Source of the DNA: Diaporthe sp. PMI_573
Taxonomy: Eukaryota > Ascomycota > Sordariomycetes > Diaporthales > Diaporthaceae
Length of the DNA: 64,000 bases
Direction: 5' to 3'
Assembly: GCA_021399435.1 (NCBI GenBank)
Contig: JAJTUP010000123.1
Coordinates: forward strand, 62,001 to 126,000
The notes under the pieces: generated by a model
The model's database searches: none
Seen by the model: only the letters and a program-made list of their open reading frames with translations
What the model was told of the DNA's origin: nothing
Translations under genes and position numbers: made by a program
Shown: piece by piece, positions 52,306 through 64,000 of the stretch
Position numbering within the stretch: the stretch's first letter is position 1
Layout: every line of letters begins with the position of its first letter

Positions 52306-55300
52306 ACTAGGTATACACACACACACACACATACAATTTATTCCGCCCGGCGGGCTTAACCCGAAAGGGCAACTATTAACAATTTGACTATACATTTCCC
52401 AAGATATGCCTTGATCTCCTTAAAGCCCATGTAAAGTCTATTCTGGCTTATTTGCCTTCTTCTGCCATTTCTCTTCGGATTCTTGTGGGTTAGTAGGATT
52501 AGTAGTAGGCTGGCTTGGAGGCGATTCTCCAAGTGTTTAATGTCCTATCCTCGGCGGCTAAAGCGGTGCCTGTTGTCTGTGGCACGAGGTGATGGGTGTG
52601 GGTTTGGTGGCGGAGAGTGGTGGGTGATCGGTTAAGTGTTTTAGTTGCCTGACGGTTGGTTTGCGTTAAGTCGGCCCGTGGCTATTGCGAATCGTATTGT
52701 TGCCCGAACGGCCTCTAAGTTTGGAGACTAGTCTTTGTTATCTAATGCTGATTTTCCTTCTAGATAGAAAGAAATGTTGCTTCTGTGAGTGCTTGTATAC
52801 CGGAGCATCTCTATCCGGTATGCCGTCTATTTTCTGTATCGGAAGAGGAAGTGTTTTACTGTCTCTGCTACTTGTCTATATGTGTACTATTCTAATGGGG
52901 CTACCCCGATTTGGTGGAGGTAAGCGTTGAGTCTTGCCATGCCTGTTCTGAGTTGAGCAAGTATAGTGGCTTCCTTCTATGTTAGACGGTTATAAAGTTG
53001 CGTTGTGTGTTTGCCTGGCAATGCTGTGTCGACTCTCTTAGAGTGATTTCTAACCTTTTCTGGAAAGTACTTGCTGGCGCCTATCTTGAAACGAGCTATG
53101 TTGAGAGTAGTTGACTGCATTCTGGGCGTTTCTGCTTCTAGAGTGGCACTGGGATGAGTGGCCTCTCTGGCGTTTTCTTTGGCAATTTTTAGGAGCTGGT
53201 CTCCTTCACTTGCAGGGAGCCATTGTATTGTCACTATATTTCCGTGTTTGTGCATTTCTCCGACAGCCTCATAGATATGGCGGATATACTGTTGGCCAGA
53301 CTGCTGTTGAGGTTGCCGAAAGATGAGAACGGCCGCTCTGTTGTTGCTTGATAGCACGATACTGCTAGATCTAAGCATTGGTAGTGTGCTCAAAGCGCGT
53401 TTTATTGCTGCCAGCCCTCTAGAGTATGGGTTCTGTTCCGACCTTGTGCTGAGCGTAGAGGAAAAGGTCCCAAGCTTTGGGCTACTATAGATAGACGCGG
53501 GTAGCGAGACAGCTTTCCTAATTCCTACTACGCCGTTTCATGCTAAGGTGCTTATAGCAATGTATATATTGTAGTTATCCGCTAACTGTGTTGCTGTCAA
53601 GTCCTCAGTAATGGTCTATATGTGTTCCTCCCATGGCGATAGTATAAATAGGTTGATGATTTCTAACTTCTCTATTGTTATGCCTTTTAGTGTGTCTGCT
53701 ACCTAGTATAGCGGCGAGTGGTGTTGTTTTCTAAACTTCCGCATTTAAGACGTGTTTCTGTGTAGTGGATTGGTATCTGGCAGGGTGTGAATGTTGGTCT
53801 ACAGCTTGGTGGCCCGTCTCTAGAACCAGTCTCGTATGCTGGCAATGTGAGCCTCTGCTTTTGCTATACTTGTTGCCACTGTGAGGAAGGTCCCCACGAT
53901 TGCTTGTGCCGCCATTCTCTGGACCCTGTTGATGGGTCCCACAAGTTTATCCTTGTATGCGTGCATTTATACACTGGAGGCGTAGTCTACCACCGGGGCG
54001 ACTGTGCATGTAAACAGCTGCCGCGCTGTGGATAGGGACAGGCCTCGGAGTCTCTATAGTTCTATTGCTGCCTCCAAGCCTTTAGACGCAGCCCTCAAAA
54101 TATATTGTTTATACTTTAGCTTTGCATCTATAACCACTCTAAGGATTTTAACATGGTCCTAAGGTTTGACAGTCTGTCTCTTGACGATAAAAGGTAGCGC
54201 GTCTGTCTTATATAAATTGCGAGTAAAGTGTATAATTGCTGTCTTATTAGCCTTAAATATTACACCGCTCCTTCTCTCCCAATCTAAGGCATTCTTAATA
54301 ATGGTGTCGATGCCTTTCTGGTTGCTCCGTGCCGTGAGTCCCGTGACCCACGCGTTGAAGTCGTCAATGAAGGCTATTATACCCCTATAACTATTGATTT
54401 GTCGTTGCACTAGGTCTGCATTAAAGAAGAGGAATAGAATTGGAGATAAGGGAGAGCCCTGTAGTAGACCAGCCTGCGGTAAGCTTTAAACCTTAGAGGA
54501 CTGCCTGTTAATTTGGATCGTTGCTATACGCTCAGAGCAGAATGCCTCTATCTACTGGAGCAGTCCCCCTGGAATGCCTTGCGCCCTTATCTGCTGAAGA
54601 AGTCTTTTCTTGTAGACTCCGTTGTAGGCCCCTTTGACATTAAAACTAATTAGGCTGACTATCTTTCGACCTTGCCAGGTAGTATAGATCTATTCTTGGA
54701 GCAGCATGAGCGCTTATTCTGCAGACCGCTGTCTACGGGCCCCGAAGTGGTTAGTCGGGAGGAGCCTATATGTCTTGACTGTGTGAGAGATCCTTTCTGC
54801 GACTACCGATTCTAGCACTTTGCCGAGCGTTGCTAGAAGCGAGATTGGTCTCTAGGCTTTAGCCACTGTATAATCCTCTTTGCCAGGCTTCTTAAGTGGT
54901 ATGATCTTGGCGTATCGCTACTGGACGGTTAGTGTCTCCTCTGCTAGAGATGCTTGAAATAATGTAAGGACATGGTGTTTGACTACCGGCCATGTCTCTT
55001 TCTAGACTACTGTAGGCAGGCCGTCCTTGCCGGGCGCCTTCTAGGATTTTGCGGCAAATAGTTGTTGTTCTACCTCTTTCATGGTGATAGGAGGCAGCGC
55101 TAGGGGGGCTCTTTGCGGCCTGGGGCCTTCCTCTTTAATCCTCTCTGGCAAGGGAGGGAAAAAGTTGGTTAGAAGTTCTCCTGCCTGTTCCTTGTTGTTG
55201 GCGGTGACTGTTCTGTCTGCTTTGACGAGCTGTGGTACTTTTCTAAATGCTGTATCGTCGCCGGACTTCAGGTACTTGTGTCCACATTAGACGAAATAGA

Positions 55301-55620
55301 AGGCTTGAGCATATGTATGGTATGAGACTCTAGGAAGCCGGTCTGCCATAGCCATGGCAGGTGCTCGTCCAGGCCAGGCTAGGTGTCGGCCCCTACCGGC
55401 AACGCTACTTATTGCTATGTGCCAGCTAGCAGCCAGGATTCTGGCTCTAGGCCTGTTTAAATCCACCCTCGTCTTCTTATTTTGTTTAATTAGACGGGGC
55501 CTACGAATTATTTCCGAGATTCTGCCCTCTATATCCTTATATTTAATACAACCCTCTAGACTAAAAATAGATTCCTACCTTTTCCCTATTCTATTAACAC
55601 TGCCATAACTATTAATAGTA
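52306..55620 (-). mobile_element. Tad-type LINE, RIP-mutated (copy B)
   Basis: Read on the minus strand from about 55620 to the (GT)n tail at 52313-52332. Seen in order: [45 protein letters not shown], the catalytic FIDDFNAWV (about 54360), SGVIFKANKTAIIHFTR, the RNase H end SSNNRAAVLIFRQPQQQSGQQ...WLPASEGDQLL, STTLNIARFKIG, KVDTALPGKHT and the decayed Cys motif ETVKHFLFRYRK. Conserved Trp/Gln codons are TAG (S*KAPG, VV*KETWP, VQ*RYAKI) and Cys is Tyr, i.e. CpA-to-TpA change. The 5' endonuclease domain is not clear. Confidence 0.85.
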
Positions 55621-55734
55621 AATATATAATTAAGTAATATTTAAATGGATCTTTTCCCTTAAATAACTATTTTCTTTTCTTTTCTTTCTTTCTCTCTTTT
55701 AGTCTAACAGCCCCTCCTAGCAAGCAACAATCAT

Positions 55735-56020
55735 TATGTGCAAAATACCACAAGAAATATTAGACCAAATTACGGGTCATTCATTCCCTTTTGATATTTT
55801 AAAACAGTACGAAGCAGGAATACCTATACATAGGTTTACTCTTAAACATGCCCGTATATAGGCTAAAATCTTTTACAAATTAGACTGGCTTAATACAGCA
55901 ATAACCGTGGGCGGGCACCCAGTCCTTAATATATTATACAGCTCAAGTTTAGATGGTTTATCTATGAGAATCCTTATAGCAACAACATTAAGGCACTGGA
56001 TTGCTTGCTCGTGCCGCAAA
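55735..56020 (+). pseudogene. F-box-like N-terminus, RIP-damaged
   Basis: From ATG 55735 the frame reads MCKIPQEILDQITGHSFPFD and ...LKHARI*AKIFYKLDWLNTAITVGGHPVL. IPQEILxxI is the typical fungal F-box start. The in-frame TAG could be a RIP-mutated CAG. The frame loses coherence after about 56000. The reading is tentative. Confidence 0.35.
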
Positions 56021-56330
56021 TGGTCGAACGGACTCGACATACATACTTGTTCGCCGCGGGTCCGCTCTCAGACGACTGCACATCGGATTCCAGAAGCACA
56101 CGCAAGGCGCTGGCCTACCACAACGACCAACAAGAAACAAAAAGAACTCGATCTCCTTGGTCGCCAGCTTCTGCGTATCGACAAGGCGGCTTCCGGGTCC
56201 GTCGAAAAGCTAAGCACAGCTATAGAGCAATTAAAAACTGATGTCAGCTACTTCGCAAACAAATCCGAGACGGCATTGCTATGTCCATTGGAATGATCAG
56301 AAAAGAAAGGGTCTTGCTAGCTGAATAAGG
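56021..56330 (+). other. Unrecognised coding-like fragment
   Basis: Overlapping frames (SDSRSTRKALAYHNDQQETKRT in one, DLLGRQLLRIDKAASGSVEKLSTAIEQLKTD split over another) look coding. They might be a frameshifted tail of a gene ending at 56296. Family unknown. Confidence 0.25.
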
Positions 56331-57501
56331 TAACCGATTCATCCACCGACATTCTTTGTGGATCTTGGGTGTATTACACGGTGCTGCCGAGATCCCAGTC
56401 CTGTGCCATAGCAGCATGTATCCACTATTAATGCCACTGGATTTGACGTACTTTATGCTGCAGCCTGTGTGTAATGGTAGAGGCAGAAATAAAACGCTTT
56501 ACTACCCACCTCATGGGGCAAGAGTTGAGCACTAAAGGGTGTGCGGCGTTTGGCTTAAACGCGGCCAAGATGATAGCGTGAGATGCGGACAGAGGATGCT
56601 ATATTTGGGGATTCAATAGTGAAGTGCAGTTGAAAATTTTGATAGTTAACGTTCGGATGCACCTCGCGAGTCGCGAGTGGATTTAAAATTGTTCATTCTT
56701 TCGGTTCCACCTCCGATTGTAGAAACCATGATTACGGTGACCAATTAGTTTGTCCTATGGCAGCAATTTCCAAATGATAAAGGTGGGATGGGACATTACT
56801 TTGGTTATTGAGATGAAGACATTATACCCTACCCTTCTCCCGAGTGATAGACACCACTGGCTTGGGTGGACAAAGTGGCCGCTTTCCGTTGCATGATTAC
56901 CGCCTATGGTGATGAAATTAGACCCCTTTTCGGCAGCAGAGATAGTTGATACCGGTTAGTTAGCCACTATGAGACGCGAGCTCCATTTATCTCTCTGATG
57001 CAAACTCTGCTAGAACATGGTTAAATAGGTCTAGTCAAAAGATCGTGTAGCGTAAGTGGTTTATGTAGATGTATAAACAACTGGAAATGCTAATGAGCTG
57101 GTAGCCAAATATAAATTACACGGTAGTAAGGATACTACATATCTACATCAACATTGAAGTTTTGAGTGGCTCGGGATTGATGACGGTGCTTAAGGTGAAT
57201 CCCCAGAAGATGTTGGGAGTTCCGATCGCCTCCTGCAGGACGAAGGATGGTGAGATTCCTAGTTAAAATGCAAAACACTTTCCTTTTTATTACGGATACG
57301 GCACTACCTTAGCAGCGGCGGTTGCCCGGGACATAATCCATTGCTTCTATAAACGTGCGCATAGGAGGAGATCATAACCAAGACGAAAAAACATGGAAAA
57401 AAACTTATTAAATAGGTCGAAAACCTAGCGATAGATTAATATCAACAAAACGTCATGGCAGTAAAAGCGCGCTTCGGATAATCACAACTAGGCGGTTATA
57501 G
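56331..57501. other. Intergenic, no gene recognised
   Basis: No supported frame longer than about 60 codons lies in this 1.2 kb. It is the 3' flank of the C2H2 gene on the minus strand. Confidence 0.4.
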
Positions 57502-58437
57502 CTACAGACAGCTCCCAGCCTCGGCCTCGAGGCATCGGAATATCGATTCCAGCGCAACATCCAAGAGGTCATAATCCAATAGCCCTGCTTGATTCTTTTG
57601 GGCGTCGGCCAGGATATTATATTTCTTGCTGGCCCACAAGCGTCTCAGCAACTGAACCATCTCCTCCATAGCGCTTCCCGCCCACGCAGCGCTCGGTCGT
57701 TTCTTGCCAGGAAAGATAATTTCCCAGATCTCGAACCATTGTTCCCCTGAATCTAGTCCCCTCGTTGAGCTCTTATTGAGAGATTTCTTCTGCGCCTCTG
57801 TTATACCCTCGAATCCCGGATGCTCTAACTTGTCGCAGTTTTTACGCCTTACATGCTGATCCCTCATGTCAGCAGTCTTGAAGATGCTGTAGCAACGTGC
57901 GCAGTAGTAATCAGGCTGCTTGTGGCACCTATATACGTGCTGCTTGACGTCTTTGATGCGTTTCAGTTCGTATTTCGAACAGTCGTAGTGTTTGAGCGGG
58001 TTTAGTCTCTGGAAGGGACAAGCAAATGGTCTGCGTATCCTGTCGCCGATATCTTCGTCTGTCTTTGCTCTTTTATTAGCCCGAACGGCATCGATTTGGT
58101 CGATTGAGAATGCTACTGCGCCCCATCTTTTCGCGGTTCTTCTCCAAGATCCTGTCACGGGTTCCGCAATATTATTTGTACTCCCCACAAAGTTAATATT
58201 GTCTCTATCAAACTCATCTCCGAAGCTTTGTGGTGGTGTGTAATTTTGGTAGTTCTCCGATTCAGCGCTCCAACTAAACGGTGAGCGTGTTACTCTAAAC
58301 ATGAAACAAAGGCTTACTCACGTCTTTATACAAAAACTGTCATCCCAGTCCTGGCGAAGACCACCTTTCCCAACACAGGAAAGCAGTTCGTCGTACAGAC
58401 CTGTGTTAGATGGCATGAACTCAGTGTGTAAGCTCAT
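57502..58437 (-). CDS. Fungal C2H2-type zinc-finger protein
   Basis: Two exons, 58437-58322 and 58273-57502 (48-bp intron GTGAGT..GTTTAG), give 295 aa from MSLHTEFMPSN. The join gives SFCIKTWSAESEN. Residues about 120-200 contain RPFACPFQRLNPLKHYDC...RIKDVKQHVYRCHKQPDYYCARCYSIF...RDQHVRRKNC, the paired Cys/His pattern of a fungus-specific C2H2 family often found near HET and NLR genes. SGEQWFEIWEIIFPGKKRPSAAW is another family signature. An alternative upstream ATG at 58692 is in frame but its sequence is not conserved-looking. It is probably nuclear, as DNA- or protein-binding factor; the function is not established. Confidence 0.75.
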
Positions 58438-59636
58438 TTTATCAGATACTTGGAAATAGTTAAGCCTCTGTTTGTCGTGGTTGCTCGTTGGCTGCGTCTG
58501 TGACCTGGGGCCTGGATATCGAAGGTAATATTCACGAGGATGACAGTGAAATGAACGGGTTATGATCTTTAGCGATGCAGGAGTGTCGTGTGTGATCTTG
58601 TGAGTCAAAGACCATTTTCCCCAGGGATGGTGGGGGGGGGGTTGAGACCGGTATTCATTGCCAGCGGATAAACAGTTATTTTTAACGTGCATCTATATAG
58701 TCTACAGTTTCGCAGACTTGTGCGTACACACTTGCGTACACTTAGTCGTAAGGCATCTTTCGAGGCGAAGTTACACTAAAAGGCGAAATGGGTGTCGCTG
58801 AAATTTTAGTTAACATTTTTAGTAGTGGTGGTGTGGGTCCGTGGCTTATGTGGCTTGGCAGATTATGCTTGTAGTGATGGGGTATTCGGAAGAGACATCG
58901 TTAACAGAGCCAGAACTGGCCAGCAAGCTGCCGCGGACCTGTCCAAAAGCTGATTGGCTCCCATCAATACCTCCTCCAATCCTCAACCCATTGTTCTTTT
59001 TCTTCATCTATTTACACTGGAACAAACATCGAAGTGACATCCAGCACTATGACGCCGCATTTGGACACAAGGCATTGCCAGCACGCGCTGATCAAAACTC
59101 TGCCAACTGCATAACTTCACAGCTCAGATGAACCATAATAAAAACAGTGACGAGGTGAGCCTCATGGATCCTTAAGGTCTTTCTTAGGCAAGCCGATGCG
59201 ATAGGTTGGTTAAGATCGTGAGATGGCATGCCCCGGTGCAGGTCCCATTATGATAGGATGGATTCAGTACGGGTGTGAGGCGGACACAGTCTGGCTCTTG
59301 GATGGACAAAGACTTTTTCGCGGAGGATGGTCTCATTTGGACCTGCCCTCACTCGGTATTGAGTTGTTAGGTTAGAAGCGTGCAATAGAGTTCATTGAAT
59401 CTTTAATTGTGCCTCTTGTGGCAGGGTGCGGAGCCGACTTATGGGCCACCTTCGAGGCCCCTTGCAACAGCCAAATTCAAATTCCTGCATCTAGACAGAA
59501 AAGGAACCATTACAACTGACTTGCTCCTGTATATCATCTAACGGTAGATGTGATCAAAGTGTTCCATTCTGGATACTTACAATAAGTCCAGAAGCCACAA
59601 GTGAGAAAGATAGAACTGGTTCGCAATAGATCATAT
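58438..59636. other. Intergenic, no gene recognised
   Basis: It holds a G-run (about 58629-58638) and some short frames, including a 96-aa plus frame at 58841-59131 that looks non-coding. Nothing else was seen. Confidence 0.4.
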
Positions 59637-61600
59637 CTACACGATCCATGCTGGCTTGTCATCACCCTCGAATGAAATACAGCCTTCATCAACAACACCT
59701 GCTCCAACTCTCTTGTAATAACCATCCGCCACTGTTTCCAATTCCATGACGAGGAGAACATAGTATTTCCATCCTACCTCTTCTCCCTCCGGTCCCTCTG
59801 GTCCCTCTGAGCTTAAGCCCATGATCTCGGTCTGAGAACTGCGTTTACAACGGAGCCTTCCTAAAATCGCACACCGAACCTTCTTCAAATCCTTAATTTC
59901 CACATCAAGCCACAAATAACCAACTCTACAGCCACTATTGTCTCGCAAGACTTGGCTGAGATTGATTGATTCCCTCTCGTGTGCTTGAAGCCTTTTGACA
60001 CGAGCAGTCATTCTCGCAGTGTCCAATGTTACAGAAGTATCCCATTCAGGTTCTGGTTCCCAGACCAGGTAGTCAATCTTGCCAGTGTATGACTCCCAAG
60101 ACCAAGACGGAGGGGGCATCTGTTCAGGATAGTGAATTTTTATTAAGGCGGCCTCTTGGTCTCTCCGCCAAAGAAGTGATCGATGAGTGAACTTGTGGAA
60201 TACCCCAAAGTCAACTTTGGTATCGACTGTCTTGGCCATGGCATTCATCAGTGACCTAATGGCTGCACCCCTATCCGTGTGGTTCGTAAGGTTTAATCCA
60301 GAATATTGAGCGATCAGCTTGTGAGGTATTTCAAACTGTTTCTGCTTCCTCACGCCACCCAGGTTTTCAGGGAACTTAGGATCGCTTAGAATGCTACCAT
60401 GACTATGGAGAGTTAGAAAACCCATGGCTATTGTATCAGATAGAAAATATGTTGTGTTATAACACGGAGGGCACTGTACATACTTGCGCATATATGTCAG
60501 AGTTTCACATCGCACTCCACCACCACATTCCCAGTAGGTCTGTCGGTCTGTAAAGTGAAGTGTTCGCTTTGATAAGGCCCGTTCTTGTAAGACCCATGCT
60601 CGCGTATTCAGGATCCCTTCTTCAACATCTTTTTTGAAGTTATCGAGGAAGGTGGTGGCGAATGTTGATGGACCGCCGGCTTGAGTAGTACAGACCCATT
60701 TACCAGGATTTGGTGCTGGCCGGGCCAGGAACCCTTGAGTGGAGTCTTGAGCTGAGGAAGCAGCGATGGTGCAATAGGCTCCACGGAAAACATCTTGCAT
60801 TTTTCCTGCTTCAGATGCCCAATCATCTTTGTCGCCTTGTAGAATGCAGAGCGAGTCGATCCAGAGATAGCGTATGCTAAGTTTTCGTGTAACTATGACT
60901 GCGTCGCGAAAGGTAGCTGGAAGAATATCGATATGAAACCCAGTCTTGGTGCGAGGTTCCAGATTTCCACTTGTGGTAATCCATTTCCCCTTCTCATCGG
61001 TGGGTAAATCGCCCCAGCAATGCGAAAGTGCGATGTAACGTCGAGGCCTGTGAGGGGTAATGAGACGAATCTTGCCCCGTCCTAAGTTACCCAACTGTAG
61101 TGGGCCCAGGTTGATACTACAACCCAGATCAATAAGTCTGGTAGGAGGCACAACCTGCGGCGATTCGGAAAAGCACTGAGTGTGTCCTTCTGTGCATTTT
61201 CCTCGGTCACAAAGGCGCAGCCACTCCTTCATCAACTTGAAGTGATCCGGAGACCCTGCTTGAAGAGGCAATGGTAAGCCCCGATTGAGATGATCAAGAT
61301 CTAAGAGCCTTTAGCATTGGCATAAGCCATCCAAAAATCATAAATTCGATTAGACAAACTCTTATTAGCACCAAACCTGAGATCAAGAGCCCTGAAATCA
61401 TGAGCGATGGGATCGGGACCCTTGAGATCACGACAAAGAGTACATGAACCACATGGAGAACCAGGCGAAGTCGATGTGGCAGATTGGTGTACTCCTTGGC
61501 AGTGGCCTGGAAAGTTGTCCAAGGACAGGGAACCAAGAGGCTGAGTAGCTTCGAATTTGAGAGCATTGTCAGGTTTTATTTCCCATCGATCTTCTGCTTC
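59637..61600 (-). CDS. HET-domain (heterokaryon incompatibility) protein, one frameshift
   Basis: The main frame (61303 to 59637) carries the three HET blocks: RRYIALSHCWGD, IRYLWIDSLCILQGD and TRAWVLQERALSKRTLHF. A C-terminal region ends PPPSWSWESYTGKIDYL...GDDKPAWIV. HET domains trigger cell death on non-self recognition. Upstream, an exon starting at 61600 after a TTCTAG acceptor reads EAEDRWEIKPDNALKFEATQ, SCTLCRDLKGPDPIAHDF, RIYDFWMAYANAKGS and stops at 61301-61303, one base out of phase with LLDLDHLNRGLPLQAGS. A single-base deletion or assembly error therefore separates the N-terminus from the HET domain. The 5' exon lies beyond the 50-bp intron (61650-61601), in or before the minisatellite. 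Confidence 0.85.
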
Positions 61601-61699
61601 CTAGAAGTATTTAGCAGGTTAAGATAATCAGAATTGAAACCAATACTTACCCACTATACAATCACAGGTTTCTTAGTTACTGGTGCGTCCACAAAGAGT

Positions 61700-63310
61700 G
61701 CATGAAGAGAGGATAGTACTTACTCGCTATTTCACCATCAAAAACACCCAGGTTAGGAACAAGCCTTGAGAAAGGGCAGGCAGGGGATAATACTTACATC
61801 CTATTTCACCATCAAAAACACTCAGATCAGAAACAAGCCTTGAGAAAGGGTAGGCAGGGGGTAATACTTACAAGCTATTTCACCATCAAAAACACCCAGG
61901 TTAGGAACAAGCCTTGAGAAAGGGTAGGCAGGAGGTAATACTTACACGCTATTTCACCATCAAAAACACCCAGGTTAGGAACAAGCCTTGAGAAAGGGTA
62001 GGCAGGGGATAATGCTTACCCACTATTTATCATAAAAAACACCCAAGTTAGGAACAAGCCTTGAGAAAGGGCAGGCAGGGGGTAATACTTACGCGCTATT
62101 TCACCATTAAAAACACCTAGATCAGAAACAAGCCTTGAGAAAGGGTAGGCAGGAGGTAATACTTACAAGCTATTTCACCATTAAAAACACCTAGGTTAGG
62201 AACAAGCCTTGAGAAAGGGTGGGCAGGGGATAATGCTTACCCACTATTTATCATGAAAAACACCCAGGTTAGGAACAAGCCTTGAGAAAGGGTAGGCAGG
62301 AGGTAATACTTACAAGCTATTTCACCATCAAAAACACCCAGGTTAGAAACAAGCCTTAAGAAAGGGTAGGCAGGGGATAATACTTACTCCCTATTTCACC
62401 ATCAAAAACACCCAGGTTAGAAACAAGCCTTGAGAAAGGGTAGGCAGGGAGTAATACTTACACGCTATTTCACCATTAAAAACACTCAGGTTAGGAACAA
62501 GCCTTGAGAAAGGGTAGGCAGGGGATAATGCTTACTCCCTATTTCACCATTAAAAACACTCAGGTTAGGAACAAGCCTTGAGAAAGGGCAGGCAGGGGAT
62601 AATACTTACATCCTATTTCACCATCAAAAACACCCAGGTTAGGAACAAGCCTTGAGAAAGGGTAAGCAGGGGATAATACTTACTCCCTATTTCACCATCA
62701 AAAACACCCAGGTTAGAAACAAGCCTTGAGAAAGGGTAGGCAGGGAGTAATACTTACACGCTATTTCACCATTAAAAACACTCAGGTTAGGAACAAGCCT
62801 TGAGAAAGGGTAGGCAGGGGATAATGCTTACTCCCTATTTCACCATTAAAAACACTCAGGTTAGGAACAAGCCTTGAGAAAGGGCAGGCAGGGGATAATA
62901 CTTACATCCTATTTCACCATCAAAAACACCCAGATCAGAAACAAGCCTTGAGAAAGGGTAGGCAGGGGATAATGCTTACTCCCTATTTCACCATTAAAAA
63001 CACTCAGGTTAGGAACAAGCCTTGAGAAAGGGCAGGCAGGGGATAATACTTACATCCTATTTCACCATTAAAAACACTCAGGTTAGGAACAAGCCTTGAG
63101 AAAGGGCAGGCAGGGGATAATACTTACATCCTATTTCACCATCAAAAACACCCAGATCAGAAACAAGCCTTGAGAAAGGGTAGGCAGGGGGTAATACTTA
63201 CTCCCTATTTCACCATCAAAAACACCTAGGTTAGAAACAAGCCTTGAGAAAGGGTAGGCAGGGGGTAATACTTACTTCCTATTTTATCATGAAAAACACT
63301 GAGGTTAGAG
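61700..63310. repeat. 73-74 bp minisatellite, about 22 copies
   Basis: About 22 head-to-tail units (first near 61716, last near 63265). The plus-strand consensus is roughly ataatacttac-(cgc/atcc/tccc)tatttcaccat-aaaaacac.cag.tta.gaacaagccttgagaaagggtaggcagggg. A four-unit higher-order period of about 297 bp is seen (62377-62672 versus 62673-62969). On the minus strand, the strand of the HET gene, each unit contains GTAAGTATTA or GTAAGCATTA (5' splice-site consensus) and CCTAAC (branch-site-like). Confidence 0.95.
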
Positions 63311-64000
63311 ATCATAACTTCTTTATAAGAACCTGAAGCCTATTTTCCATACAGATTAACCTACCCATTTGTAGTATCCATTATCTCTCTCATCTTGTCC
63401 CATCTTAACCATTTTCTGTTAGCTTATATTTCTAGTATTGCTCTAGCTCACTTCGGTGTCTCACTGTGGTATATTGATTACTGCTCTCTGGGATGCAATT
63501 AGGATTCCGCCATAGATAGCAAGGCCAAGAATCACAAGTAAGCAACGCTTGTGAGTGAGGTTCACAGATGATGATGTCTTGTTTCTGTGCAAACGAGTGC
63601 GAAGCTGTCCAGCGCGTTGAATGTTTGTTTATGGTATAGGGATGCCCGACAGAAGCTGAATGACCACGTGTTGGAAGACACGATAGATGTGAGGACCTAA
63701 GTTCCTCCGCACATGAGATGGGTGGGGTAATTTCCTCCAAGCAGCTAGATGCCTTATGAATCATGGTGGCTGACGTGAGGTAACACAGCAGGCAATAGCT
63801 GTGCGTCGTCGGACCAATTGCTACTTGACGTTTGGCTATGATGAGTCTGGAAACAAAGCGGGGTTTCACTGCGCTTACGTTATGAAACATATTGTATAGA
63901 AGGGCAACAGCTGGAAGCTTGAATACAGTAATTTAGAAATAGACTGAATAAAGACTTTCGCTCACTACACTGATGCTAGCCCTTCTGTTAGTATGTATCG
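63311..64000. other. Right edge, no gene recognised
   Basis: A 152-aa minus frame at 63432-63890 has several Cys and His but no recognised domain; an upstream exon of the HET gene could lie here. Nothing else was seen. Confidence 0.3.

Noticed and set aside
63432..63890. 152-aa minus-strand frame as HET upstream exon
   Set aside because: No splice path to the HET exon could be shown and the sequence has no domain; left as unassigned.
1..64000. tRNA, rRNA, CRISPR arrays, bacterial-type operons or terminators
   Set aside because: None was seen; the sequence is fungal nuclear in style with short introns and eukaryotic transposons.

Overview
The window looks like an accessory, transposon-rich stretch of a filamentous ascomycete (Pezizomycotina) genome. 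Genes carry 46-62 bp introns with GT..AG ends, and the families are fungal: FunK1 kinase, HET, HeLo-like domain, DUF3723, ferric reductase, Tad-type LINE, fungal hAT. No rRNA, tRNA, CRISPR or bacterial operon was seen. Several repeats carry the C-to-T pattern of repeat-induced point mutation (RIP), clearest in a LINE whose conserved Trp, Gln and Cys codons have become stops or Tyr.

Layout. 0-7 kb: degenerate tandem repeats, a perfect 44-bp palindrome, an apparently intact FunK1 kinase (2184-4567), a pogo-type transposase tail and a 318-bp dispersed repeat. 7-20 kb: a tail-anchored unknown protein, a pogo relic, a rearranged hAT relic, an intact MYND/pRiA4b-ORF-3 gene (12898-13921), a foldback repeat, a Copia fragment, a hAT N-terminus, a four-TM protein (17687-18565) and a truncated SKP1-like gene whose promoter is duplicated in inverted orientation. 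20-27 kb: AT-rich relics, two copies of a 65-nt hairpin core inside inverted repeats (one with perfect 78-bp arms), minisatellites and a LINE fragment. 27-34.6 kb: a truncated Helitron protein (DUF6570 part) divergent from an unrecognised 460-aa protein, then an in-frame 90-bp coding repeat and a LINE tail. 34.6-36.9 kb: a three-exon C2H2 gene enclosed by perfect 68-bp inverted repeats. 37.4-42.4 kb: a multi-exon ferric reductase, a pseudokinase gene, a truncated DUF3723 gene cut by an LTR, and a HeLo-like fragment. 43-48.7 kb: two hAT elements, one with an intact 676-aa transposase and one non-autonomous with exact 8-bp target duplication. 48.7-56 kb: a phosphoglycerate-mutase-family gene, a frameshifted chromate transporter, a FunK1 fragment, the second 318-bp repeat copy and a RIP-mutated LINE. 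57.5-63.3 kb: a C2H2 gene, a HET gene, and 22 copies of a 73-74 bp minisatellite containing splice-donor-like sequence.

How it fits together. The ferric reductase, DUF3723 and NLR-type (HeLo-like) genes form the gene set repeatedly reported as cargo of fungal Starship giant transposons. No tyrosine-recombinase captain (DUF3435) is visible here, so this may be an internal piece or a relic. Self/non-self genes (HET, HeLo-like, FunK1) and several transposon superfamilies around it point to a fast-changing compartment. Exon joins were worked out by eye from splice signals and reading frame. Several frameshifts fall in short homopolymers, so assembly indels must be excluded before calling genes dead.
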